Positions 7,480 through 14,906 of a stretch of 64,000 nucleotides of DNA are shown here, in pieces. The notes under the pieces were generated by a model, which was given only the letters and a program-made list of their open reading frames with translations, ran no database searches and was not told where the DNA came from. Source of the DNA: a virus. A program made the position numbers and the translations under genes. Positions within the stretch are counted from its first letter, which is position 1; each line of letters opens with the position of its first letter. The DNA lies in IMG/VR virus record IMGVR_UViG_3300021197_001180, positions 1 through 64,000 of that record. The stretch is one strand, 5' to 3'.

Positions 7480-7725
7480 TTATTGACTGGCGATACACTC
7501 TCTGTATAGTTTCTTACCTAACTGATGCTCCATAAGTACCATTGAGATACCTAAAGTAGCATTAGCTGGTTGTTGATCTCTGAAGTGCTTAGAGGCCTCA
7601 TGCTTAGCCTCCTTAACACATTTATAATGGTAAGGTGATTGCTTAGCTTGTTGGTTAAAATGGCTCTGAGGAGCTACACAGCCCATTAGAGACACTGTCA
7701 ACACTGAAGTTAGTAACAGTTTCAT
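7480..7725 (-). CDS. small lipoprotein
   Basis: 81 residues from ATG 7725. Residues 1-17 are a lipoprotein signal peptide ending in the lipobox LMGC, so Cys would be lipidated after cleavage. The mature part is short, hydrophilic and has two more cysteines. It may be an outer-membrane or periplasmic factor such as a superinfection-exclusion lipoprotein; the specific role is not shown. Confidence 0.7.
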   Translation of the reverse strand: MKLLLTSVLTVSLMGCVAPQSHFNQQAKQSPYHYKCVKEAKHEASKHFRDQQPANATLGISMVLMEHQLGKKLYRECIASQ

Positions 7726-7795
7726 AGTTGTATCCATTTATTAGTTTAATTATGGTAGAATATCCTCATTGAAGACACTCTATGATAATTAAAAG

Positions 7796-7865
7796 ACTCC
7801 TAAAGACCTTCTCATAGGTATTACAACCTCAGAGTCCTCACGGTTTCTCTAAGGTCTTTAGGAGT
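7796..7865 (-). ncRNA. three-way-junction RNA element, copy 2
   Basis: A perfect 15-bp stem (arms 7796-7810 and 7851-7865) encloses a 6-bp hairpin UUAGAG/CUCUGA with the same 12-base loop AAACCGUGAGGA as copy 1. A second hairpin GGU/ACC has a 6-base loop. Relative to copy 1, the changes in all three stems preserve pairing. A short U-rich run (TCTTTT) follows the 3' arm, so it could also terminate transcription. Confidence 0.62.
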
Positions 7866-7899
7866 TCAAGGGCACAGATTAACCACTGCGCTGCTGGGA

Positions 7900-8064
7900 C
7901 TATGTGACTAGTAAGATTATTGCTACTACATTAACTATAACAATACTTACTAAACCATTCCTAATTTCCTGTCGAGCTTTAATATTAGAGGTACTTTTCA
8001 GTTTATCAACTAAGAGTACAGCACTAACAGCACTAAATAACAGGAATAATGAATAAATAAACAT
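7900..8064 (-). CDS. two-span membrane protein, 54 aa
   Basis: ATG 8064 with an AAAGATT region upstream; the product begins MFIYSLFLLFSAVSAVLL and ends with a second hydrophobic helix (IVIVNVVAIILLVT). A basic cytosolic loop joins them. The size and topology would suit a holin-like or inhibitor peptide, but nothing specific supports this. Confidence 0.5.
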   Translation of the reverse strand: MFIYSLFLLFSAVSAVLLVDKLKSTSNIKARQEIRNGLVSIVIVNVVAIILLVT

Positions 8065-8081
8065 AATCTTTCCTTAATCTC

Positions 8082-8110
8082 TTGACATTTGGTTAAAAGT
8101 ATGATATAAT
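8082..8110 (+). promoter_or_regulatory. perfect-consensus sigma70 promoter without a gene
   Basis: TTGACA (8082-8087), a 17-base spacer and TATAAT (8105-8110). It points rightwards against the local genes. Much of the 42-base context, and an AACAGGAGA ribosome site, also occur at the glutaredoxin promoter near 41.7 kb. No ATG follows the ribosome site here. Confidence 0.85.
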
Positions 8111-8289
8111 ATATAGGTACTTTAGGTTAACAGGAGAAGGAAACAACAACTTAGTTCTTTTCTCTTAGAACTAAAGGTTCTTAAAGAATAGTTCTTCGTT
8201 GTTTATACTTCACTTCGTTTGTATCAACTCAGTAGTTCAATATCTATCATAAATAACCCTAAAAACTTTAAGTCCTTAAGGTTATCAAG
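8111..8289 (+). other. structured leader behind the orphan promoter
   Basis: No real gene. The predicted transcript contains the hairpin TTAGTTCT/AGAACTAA, several AAGAAC repeats, and outer AACAAC/GTTGTT pairing. It could be a small regulatory RNA or the relic of a lost gene; a short frame of about 16 codons after the ribosome site has no start codon. Confidence 0.4.
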
Positions 8290-8667
8290 TTAAATACTGT
8301 TGATGTTCTTTATCTGGTTCTCTAGTTCTGCTAGAGCTTTAGGTCTACGTCTTATAGCCCCACCTTCTATAGCATTAACTAACATATCAAGCCTGTAATT
8401 CTTAATATGCTCTGCATCTACCCACCCTGTACGCTCTTGAAACTGAAAGTTATCTCTACCATGTACAATATCTGTAATCATACCTGTTAATGTACAACCT
8501 TCCTGTTTATTCTCTTTGTCTGCTTCTTCTATCTTCCTTGAAACTTCCATCCAGTGCTTACCAAACCAGAATACCATCTTATTAGTATTTACTTCTAATT
8601 CTCTAGCCGCTGTAAGATAATCCCATTTATTCAGGAGCATAGCTTCTACATAATCTTTTGGTTTCAT
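8290..8667 (-). CDS. hypothetical protein, 125 aa
   Basis: Begins MKPKDYVEAMLLNKWDYLTA, with an N-terminal segment that could form a helix-turn-helix. The rest is mixed alpha with many charged residues and a basic RRRPK stretch. The leader GATAACGACTATG resembles those of its neighbours. Role unknown; possibly DNA-binding. Confidence 0.6.
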   Translation of the reverse strand: MKPKDYVEAMLLNKWDYLTAARELEVNTNKMVFWFGKHWMEVSRKIEEADKENKQEGCTLTGMITDIVHGRDNFQFQERTGWVDAEHIKNYRLDMLVNAIEGGAIRRRPKALAELENQIKNINSI

Positions 8668-8702
8668 AGTCGTTATCCATTTTGTTATTTAAAGTAAATC
8701 AC

Positions 8703-8739
8703 AAAGCCCCCTTAGCTCTTAAAGAACCAAAGGGGCTTT
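8703..8739 (-). terminator. intrinsic terminator-like hairpin
   Basis: AAAGCCCC (8703-8710) pairs with GGGGCTTT (8732-8739); an outer flank GTGATTTACTTT follows in the minus direction. Placed between two small minus-strand genes and part of the CCCCTAAAG hairpin family. Confidence 0.55.
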
Positions 8740-8748
8740 AGGGTTACT

Positions 8749-8982
8749 TTATCCTTCCACAAACTGCAAAGCTAGGTTATAACATTTAACATAACCTCTC
8801 TTTTCAGCCTCTAATACTTTAAGTCTATTCCAAAAGCCAGTTGTAACATTATTATTATCTTTAGCTTTCGCCTTGATATACCGCTGTTTAGCTAAACTAA
8901 TCTCTATATCCATTCTGTTAATATTAGCCGTACAATGACTAGTTAACGAAGGTTTAGTTGATGCTCCAAGTATCTTTTCCAT
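8749..8982 (-). CDS. hypothetical protein, 77 aa
   Basis: Begins MEKILGASTKPSLTS; mostly helical with a Lys/Ala-rich middle. The start context AAGGTATACAACTATG is shared with neighbouring small genes, suggesting a common translation signal. No family recognised. Confidence 0.6.
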   Translation of the reverse strand: MEKILGASTKPSLTSHCTANINRMDIEISLAKQRYIKAKAKDNNNVTTGFWNRLKVLEAEKRGYVKCYNLALQFVEG

Positions 8983-9017
8983 AGTTGTATACCTTTATTA
9001 TTTTAAAGTAAATCACA

Positions 9018-9050
9018 AAGACCTCTAGTCTATTAGAACTAAAGGGCTTT
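9018..9050 (-). terminator. weaker member of the intergenic hairpin family
   Basis: AAAGACC...TAGT faces ACTAAAGGGCTTT with interruptions; the flank GGCTTTAGGGTTACTT matches the copies at 7.4 and 8.7 kb. It probably marks a transcript end between two minus-strand genes. Confidence 0.35.
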
Positions 9051-9059
9051 AGGGTTACT

Positions 9060-9212
9060 TTAATAACCATTCATTCTATAAAACAAATATAGATCCTGTC
9101 TCTTAGGGTTTTGCCACCCCTCACCTAAAGACTTAAAGTAATCCATAGTATTCTGAACGAATTCAGGTGCAGTTTTAGATTCTCTAGCTATCTTATGATA
9201 TATTTCTCTCAT
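9060..9212 (-). CDS. hypothetical protein, 50 aa
   Basis: ATG 9212 follows AGAGGTTAATT; the product begins MREIYHKIARESKTAPEF and ends DLYLFYRMNGY. Helical, basic, unknown. Accepted on its ribosome site and its position two bases after the preceding gene. Confidence 0.55.
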   Translation of the reverse strand: MREIYHKIARESKTAPEFVQNTMDYFKSLGEGWQNPKRQDLYLFYRMNGY

Positions 9213-9214
9213 AA

Positions 9215-9373
9215 TTAACCTCTAAGAGTCTCTGTAAACGCCTTACGAGCCTTTGTAGCCTTCCAATGGACAGTTACGTCCTTTGTTGGTACTAACGTCG
9301 CTACAGAGCCTACATGTGCTTTAATTGGAGACACTTTAAGAGCGTGGTTTTGTGGTCTTTTGTATGTTTGCAT
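9215..9373 (-). CDS. small basic protein, 52 aa
   Basis: Start at ATG 9373 (MQTYKRPQNHA), whose AAGGTATAAGACTATG context matches its neighbours. Rich in Lys, Thr and Val; likely a small nucleic-acid-binding fold, not recognised. An upstream in-frame ATG at 9418 is less well placed. Confidence 0.5.
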   Translation of the reverse strand: MQTYKRPQNHALKVSPIKAHVGSVATLVPTKDVTVHWKATKARKAFTETLRG

Positions 9374-9468
9374 AGTCTTATACCTTGTTATATTAAAGAT
9401 AGTCTTAATTGCTATCATAAATAATCCTTAAGCCCCTAAAGACCTAAAGATTATCAAGTTAACAACTA

Positions 9469-10086
9469 TTATGCTGCGTCTGCCACTGGTAATACCATTG
9501 ATTCACGGATATCAGTTAAAGACATAGTAATATTTTCATCTTCAATTAATGCAACCATAATTTCTTGCATCGTGAATGCCCCCTTTTCTTCGTCCATAGC
9601 ATTTTTAAGTGCTTGGATAGCATTCTTCATGAAGTCAGGTGCTTGTGCTTCAATCTTTATGTCGTCCGACCAAGTCCAAAGGTCATTTGCTGACTCAGCT
9701 AACCACGCTTGAACTGTAGGTAATAGACGTTCGTATTTAGCTTTCGACTTCTTATTAAAAACTAAAGGTGTGCGAGTGCCAGTACCTTTTACAGCATATT
9801 CTTGTACTTCCTTTTCAAAGTTACTAGTGAAAGCAACAAAGTTATTGAAGTATTGAACCGCTGTACGCCAGTTGATTGGAGTTAAACGAAACTTACCTTG
9901 ATCGTCAGTACCCAATAAGGTATTGATAGGTTCAACGTCACCATGTTGAAATACATGTGCTAATAGTTCACGAGATAAGGTTCTTAAACCTGCTTTAGTG
10001 ATCTTCTCAGCAGCGGTAACGTCTGAGATAAGTTGATTTAATTCAGTTAAAGTTAAGGTTGCAGTTATGTTATTTGTGTTTGACAT
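9469..10086 (-). CDS. hypothetical protein, first gene of the leftward unit
   Basis: 205 residues, begins MSNTNNITATLTLTELNQL. Mostly alpha-helical and acidic, with a Trp-rich segment (NDLWTWSDD, about residue 137). As the largest gene next to the divergent non-coding region it is probably expressed early. Cellular role unknown. Confidence 0.7.
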   Translation of the reverse strand: MSNTNNITATLTLTELNQLISDVTAAEKITKAGLRTLSRELLAHVFQHGDVEPINTLLGTDDQGKFRLTPINWRTAVQYFNNFVAFTSNFEKEVQEYAVKGTGTRTPLVFNKKSKAKYERLLPTVQAWLAESANDLWTWSDDIKIEAQAPDFMKNAIQALKNAMDEEKGAFTMQEIMVALIEDENITMSLTDIRESMVLPVADAA

Positions 10087-11096
10087 AATATTATACTCTT
10101 ATAAGTTAAATTGATAGGTTTGTAAGCCTACTAGGATTAATAGACTTAGTGAACCTATCAAACCCCTAAGCCCCTAAAGAACACAAGGAACTTAAGAGGT
10201 CTTAAGGGCTGATAGTTTCACCGTAACCCATAAGGGCTACGATTAACAAAATATCAACTATATTGCTAGTTATTCAAAAGGTATCTAGCTGACTTGTTAA
10301 CAATTAACACTAGGAATTAATCCAAGTGGCTAAAGTTAGCTTTTGAATAGCCGTTGATTGTTAGTGTAAATCCCTAATATGGGCACTATTAAACAACACG
10401 CAATAAATGATAGAATTGTTAAAGAACAAAGTTAGTGTAAGTAAGAACTGTAAAAGCGGTGTACCCCATTATCAAGACCACAATAAGACGTAATACTACT
10501 GTATAAATCCACACTGTTTACCTAGTAAACTGGAAGTGGTACAAGTAATGTACAATCATAATGTGCTAACGTGTCTAGGTTAATATACCCGTCTAAGTTG
10601 CTACAAATCACCAAGCTTTTAAAGAATCAAAAGGTTAATCGCATTCGCTAACCTTGTACCCTGAAGTTTAACAGGTTGGTTGGTGGTGTCAAGCCCTAAA
10701 TGAAATAAACTTCAATTAAGTTTTGAAACACCCCTTAGAACCTTGAGAACATTAGGGAACCCGTAGCCCCTAAAGGCTCCAGTGCTATTGACATTTTAAG
10801 GTGATTTAATAGCTAAATATCACCAGTTTAATATTTATAGTCGCGGCTTATATCGACTAGCCTCTTTACACCTAGAGCCACCTATTCGTTTAGGCTTTGT
10901 TAAACCAGTTATCCGTCTGGTAGTTAGCCTGAGTGCTGCTCAACTGGTGCCCATTCTACGGACTTCCTAAGTAGAGTCAACCACTAAATGTAATTAATTC
11001 ACTAATAACCGCCTACAATGTGACTGTAGCCCTTATAGCCTATGACTTAGAGCAATATTAAATAAATCTATAAACACTTAAGAACCTTATAACCTA

Positions 11097-11215
11097 GTAG
11101 CTCTGTTAGCCTCTGTAAGTCCTGTTATGCCTGTTAGCTCTGTTAGTAGCTGTATCTCTAAGGTAGAGGCTTGTAGATAGCTGTTAGTCTCTGTTAGTTC
11201 TTTAGGTTCTGTAGG
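11097..11215. repeat. degenerate CTGTTAG-rich repeat tract
   Basis: The heptamer CTGTTAG recurs at irregular 10-24-base intervals (for example CTCTGTTAGCCTCTGTAAG and CTGTTAGCTCTGTTAGTAG), with related CTGTAGG/CTTTAGG words continuing to about 11,270. This low-complexity block could be an iteron-like region. Confidence 0.6.
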
Positions 11216-11550
11216 GGCTTTAGGGGGACTTTAGGGGACTGTAGGAGCTTTGGGGCTAGTAAATGCCCCTAAAACCCTTAATCCCTGTAGATCTGTTAGC
11301 CCTAATAGCCTTTTAGACCTCTAAACCCCTAGATATCTAGCAATATACCCCTGTAAACCTCTAGATCTATGGATATCTAGCGGTATAGCCTTCTAGAACT
11401 TGTGGAACTGCGGGCATTTAGACGTCTAGGTCTGTAGATCTGTAGAGGGGTAGAGGTCTTTAGGGGCTTAGGGACGGTAGGGGTGCCCAAGTGGTTTAGC
11501 AGTGACCTATAAATTTTGTAGGAATTCAAAGGACCCCACAGCCCCTAAGG

Positions 11551-11600
11551 TATCCTAAGGTATCCTAAGGTATCCTAAGGTATCCTAAGGTATCCTAAGG
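11551..11600. repeat. five exact tandem copies of a 10-base repeat
   Basis: TATCCTAAGG is repeated five times head to tail, with a partial copy on each side. The period is close to one helical turn, so bound proteins would line up on one DNA face. It ends 38 bases before the sigma70 promoter at 11,639. Confidence 0.9.
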
Positions 11601-11638
11601 TTCCTAAAGTTCTTTAGGCCCTCAAGATCAGAAAGTCC

Positions 11639-11667
11639 TTGACATATCCCTTAAGATGTGTTATAAT
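11639..11667 (+). promoter_or_regulatory. perfect-consensus sigma70 promoter of the rightward operon
   Basis: TTGACA (11,639-11,644), exactly 17 bases, TATAAT (11,662-11,667). Transcription would start about seven bases later and give a short leader with AGGAGG ahead of the sigma factor gene. Confidence 0.9.
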
Positions 11668-11697
11668 ACTACTAGTATTAATAGAATAGGAGGTGAC

Positions 11698-12282
11698 ATG
11701 AAGACTAGCTATAAGTTTAAAGATGACCAGGAGCTCTTAGGGTTTATCCTAAGTGAAGTAAAGAAGTATACAGGATGCTATTATGAGCATAAGGTACTCT
11801 ATAGTTATAATAGATTAACAGTGGAAGAGTTAGCCCAGGAAGTATTCCTTAAGATCCTAAGGTCTGTCAATAGTAGAGAGCTCAATAAGTCCTATGTGAG
11901 ACAAGCAGTAGTCTTTGTGTGTATTGATGAATACCGTAGGTATAGACTTAATGACATGCCTACAACTAAACAGGGACTAGGTAGTGAAGAATTTGATGTA
12001 AACTTCCAGGAGAACCTTGAGACCCCACAGGCCTATGAGTTTGAGTTAACTGAAAGACTAATGAACCTAAAGATGTTTGAAGCTAAGGAACTTGAAGTAG
12101 TTATGTTACTGATAGAAGGCAAGAGGAACCCTGAGGTCCGTAAGGAACTCAATATCCCTAAGATGACTTACTACACATTGCTTAAAAGGTTAAGAAGGAA
12201 ATACATTGAGGCTATGGATCTTGAGATCTCTGAGTCAGAACAGGCCTTAGGAACCCTACTAAATTCCTTTAATAACCAGTAA
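11698..12282 (+). CDS. ECF-like RNA polymerase sigma factor
   Basis: 194 residues from ATG 11,698, which has AGGAGGTGAC directly ahead; an earlier frame start lies inside the promoter and is rejected. The first half resembles sigma region 2 (LTVEELAQEVFLKILRSV, then CIDEYRRYR). The C-terminal third resembles region 4, with a helix-turn-helix (GKRNPEVRKELNIPKMTYYT, LLKRLRRKY). It is first in the rightward unit and probably redirects host RNA polymerase to later phage promoters. No phage RNA polymerase is visible in the window, which fits that role. Confidence 0.75.
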   Translation: MKTSYKFKDDQELLGFILSEVKKYTGCYYEHKVLYSYNRLTVEELAQEVFLKILRSVNSRELNKSYVRQAVVFVCIDEYRRYRLNDMPTTKQGLGSEEFDVNFQENLETPQAYEFELTERLMNLKMFEAKELEVVMLLIEGKRNPEVRKELNIPKMTYYTLLKRLRRKYIEAMDLEISESEQALGTLLNSFNNQ

Positions 12283-12481
12283 CTTGTAAATTAATTACTT
12301 TAAATCGGTACTAGAGCCTAAATTATTTCGTTAGTGTTCCCTGTAAGAACTAACAACTCACATACATTACTTGTAACTAACTACTGAAAACTACTAGGAA
12401 GGAACAAGTAAGTAACAACTTAAAGAGTATTAAAGAACCTAGTAAACTAGAACTTAAAGATACTTAAAGTAAGGAGAGCAA

Positions 12482-12883
12482 ATGACTAAAGAAGAAGTTA
12501 AAGAAAGAGACCTGTTATTCTGTGAACTCCTGTTCGAGACAGGCTCTGTTATCCAGGCCTCTAAAGAACTAGGTATCCCAGTAAGAACAGGCCGTAAGAT
12601 CCAGAAGAGAAACCAAGACTACCTGTTAGAAATGACTGATGCTGAATTAGCAGCAATGTCCTATGAAGCTATCAATACTCTTAGAGGTTCATTGTCTGAG
12701 GACGGTGAGATCCCTAAAGCTGAGGTTCGCTTAAAGGCAGCAACAGAAGTACTTGATAGAATTGGTGCAAGCAAAAGGAATGCACAGGAAGAGTTACAAA
12801 CAGTAGCAACCCCTATAATCCTAATGCCAGCCAAAGACCCTGTAGCCATTCCAGCTATTGCAATATCAACAGAAGAGGAGTAA
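12482..12883 (+). CDS. terS: terminase small subunit-like protein
   Basis: 133 residues. The N-terminal helix-turn-helix (GSVIQASKELGIPVRTGRKI) and a central helical segment (YEAINTLRG...KAATEVLDRIGA) match the usual organisation of small terminases, which recognise the packaging site. The end GAGGAG supplies the ribosome site for the large subunit. AAGGAGAGCAA precedes the ATG. Confidence 0.7.
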   Translation: MTKEEVKERDLLFCELLFETGSVIQASKELGIPVRTGRKIQKRNQDYLLEMTDAELAAMSYEAINTLRGSLSEDGEIPKAEVRLKAATEVLDRIGASKRNAQEELQTVATPIILMPAKDPVAIPAIAISTEEE

Positions 12884-12887
12884 CCTT

Positions 12888-14894
12888 ATTAATATACTAG
12901 GGATTGATTTAGATATCAGTCCCTTTACTTTATCTGAGTGGGAATCCCTTAGCCCTAAAGAACCTTTATCTCAACGGATAACAGAGTTCTTTGAAGCTAA
13001 GCGATACTTTAGCCATCAGATACCAATTGGATATCAACGATGTCCATCAGACCCCTTATATGGGATACCTGAACCTGAGACTTTATCTGTTATCTTGTCT
13101 GTCCTTGATAGACTTAGATTCCAAGAGACCCTTAGTATTTCAGATTCCTTAGCGGTCTTGAAGAGTAAAGGGATTAAGTTAAAGTCTACACAGGCTGTCC
13201 ATAACATGATGGATAGAACAGAGGAAGCCATTGGTATCTTATTACCACTTCCAAAGACTATAGATCTTAAAGCCAAAGATAACAGGCAAAGACTTGAGTG
13301 GAGACGGAAACGTAGAGTAGCTAAGAGAGATAAAGCCAAGAAGGCTAAGTTAATAGAACAACGTAATGAATTAGATAAACAGATAGGTAAGGAATCTAGA
13401 CGTAGGCACAATGATGCTAAGACTGCTAAGATGACAATGAATGATATCTCAGAGTCTATTGAAGATAAGGTTAAAAGGCTTAAGGGAGACTCTGAGTCTA
13501 GTAGATTTGAGACTGATAGTAAACCTAAAGACTCCGTAGTCCTCTTCAAACCTACACCTAAACAAGCGGAGTTCCTAGCGGCTCCAGAGAAAGTAGTATT
13601 CTATGGTGGTGCTGCTGGTGGTGGTAAGTCCTTTGCATTAATCTTTGATGCTATTAGATATGCTCACCGTCCTGCGATGAGAGCCTTGATACTACGACGA
13701 CGTAACAGTGAGCTGAAAGAACTTATATCTGTAAGTCAACAGTTCTACCCTAAACTATTTCCAGGAGCTAAGTTCAATTCATCCAAGATGATATGGGCAT
13801 TCCCTTCGGGAGCCACGTTAGAGTTTGGTTACTTTGAGAAAGAACAAGATAAGGAGAGATATATTGGATTACCTTATAGCTATATTGCGTGGGATGAAAT
13901 ACAACTACAAAAGTCACCAGAAGGATTTGACTTCCTCTTCTCTAGACTTAGAACTACAGACCCACATATCACATGTTACGTCAGGTGCACTGGAAACCCT
14001 GGGGGTGCCCCGTGGGTCAAACAACGATTCATCGACCCAGCGCCATACAATACTACCTTTAGCCGCTATTCGCCGGGCGAGGAAGATTCTGCCGTAACTT
14101 ACAAGTTCATACCAGCAACCTTATTCGATAATCCTTACTTAACAGAGGACGGTGAGTACGAGAAGACACTTAAACAGATGCCTAAAGCTAAAGTACAACA
14201 ACTATTGTATGGAGATTGGGACACTGTAGAGGATGGATTCTTTGGATTTGATAGAAGTATACACATTAGAGAGGATGAACCACCAATGCACTGGCCAATT
14301 ATCTCAGCAATGGACTATGGCTGGGTAGATCCAGCCTCCTGTTTATGGGCAAAGGTAAATCCTATGGATGGTTCCTTGTTTGTATACAGGGAATTAGAGA
14401 TGGTACATGCTACTGTTGAGGATTGGGCCAAGAAGATGAGGGAAATGGAACAAGAAGAACAGTACGTAAGGGTACAAGATAGGGTAATTGACCACACATT
14501 GTTTAAAATGACTGGACATACAGGCCCCTCACACCTAGAAACCCTAAATCGTTGGGGATTCCAGACGAGACCAGCGGATAGACAGAGGGAACCAGGGTGG
14601 GAACAGGTGAATCAACGCTTATTACCTGGAGTTCTTGGAGAACCACAGCTATATGTGCATGAATCCTGTAGGAAACTGATAGATCAGTTAGTATCCGCAC
14701 AATCTAAGCTTATAAACCCGAATGATATTGATGATACCCGTATGTTCTCCGTAGGTCGGAAGCATCACTGGGATCTATTGGACTGTTTAAGATATCTATG
14801 CATGGCAAGACCTAAATCAGTTACACATGACAACCTATTACAAGCATCTAAGTCTAATGCTGCTTGGGATAAGTATAACAATTATTTTAGTTAA
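12888..14894 (+). CDS. terL: terminase large subunit with unusual N-terminal extension, AUU start
   Basis: 668 residues. Walker A is VVFYGGAAGGGKS and Walker B is YIAWDE. The RNase H-like nuclease shows AMDYG, VIDH and DLLDCLRYL. ATPase homology begins only about residue 205; before it lies a domain with a possible HTH (LKSKGIKLKSTQAVHNMMD) and a very basic helix. The best ribosome site, AGAGGAG inside the terS end, is seven bases ahead of ATT 12,888. An in-frame TTG at 12,858 has no ribosome site, so AUU is preferred; the start is moderately certain, the product very certain. Confidence 0.92.
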   Translation: MNILGIDLDISPFTLSEWESLSPKEPLSQRITEFFEAKRYFSHQIPIGYQRCPSDPLYGIPEPETLSVILSVLDRLRFQETLSISDSLAVLKSKGIKLKSTQAVHNMMDRTEEAIGILLPLPKTIDLKAKDNRQRLEWRRKRRVAKRDKAKKAKLIEQRNELDKQIGKESRRRHNDAKTAKMTMNDISESIEDKVKRLKGDSESSRFETDSKPKDSVVLFKPTPKQAEFLAAPEKVVFYGGAAGGGKSFALIFDAIRYAHRPAMRALILRRRNSELKELISVSQQFYPKLFPGAKFNSSKMIWAFPSGATLEFGYFEKEQDKERYIGLPYSYIAWDEIQLQKSPEGFDFLFSRLRTTDPHITCYVRCTGNPGGAPWVKQRFIDPAPYNTTFSRYSPGEEDSAVTYKFIPATLFDNPYLTEDGEYEKTLKQMPKAKVQQLLYGDWDTVEDGFFGFDRSIHIREDEPPMHWPIISAMDYGWVDPASCLWAKVNPMDGSLFVYRELEMVHATVEDWAKKMREMEQEEQYVRVQDRVIDHTLFKMTGHTGPSHLETLNRWGFQTRPADRQREPGWEQVNQRLLPGVLGEPQLYVHESCRKLIDQLVSAQSKLINPNDIDDTRMFSVGRKHHWDLLDCLRYLCMARPKSVTHDNLLQASKSNAAWDKYNNYFS

Positions 14895-14906
14895 AGGAGA
14901 ATTAAC

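Larger units (their letters stand above)
10087..11638. other. divergent non-coding region, repeats and inverted repeats
   Basis: About 1.55 kb without a convincing gene between the leftward and rightward transcription units. Seen by eye: TTGATAGGTT/AACCTATCAA (10,111-10,160), TATTCAAAAG/CTTTTGAATA (near 10,271 and 10,340), repeated GTTAGTGTAA (10,360 and 10,431), GTTTAC/GTAAAC, and a two-part stem AGGCT..ACCAG/CTGGT..AGCCT near 10,890-10,930. Simple repeats lie from 11,100 onwards. It must hold leftward promoters and may hold the replication origin or a packaging site; none is proven. Confidence 0.6.

Noticed and set aside
7864-7900. tRNA-like D-arm (GCGCAGTGGTTAATC on the minus strand) beside RNA copy 2
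   Set aside because: No matching acceptor or T-arm with TTCGAAT-type loop nearby; at most a tRNA relic.
10787-10815. TTGACA followed by weak -10 (TAGCTA) as a promoter
   Set aside because: Poor -10 match and no gene or leader behind it.
11551-11600. Possible CRISPR array
   Set aside because: The 10-base units are directly adjacent with no spacers; simple tandem repeats only.
12858-12890. TTG 12,858 as terL start
   Set aside because: In frame but without a ribosome site; AGAGGAG is positioned for ATT 12,888. Kept as the alternative.
13034-13549. 171-codon minus-strand frame opposite terL
   Set aside because: Shadow of the terminase coding strand; no ribosome site, low-complexity Leu/Ser product, and the plus frame carries clear terminase motifs.
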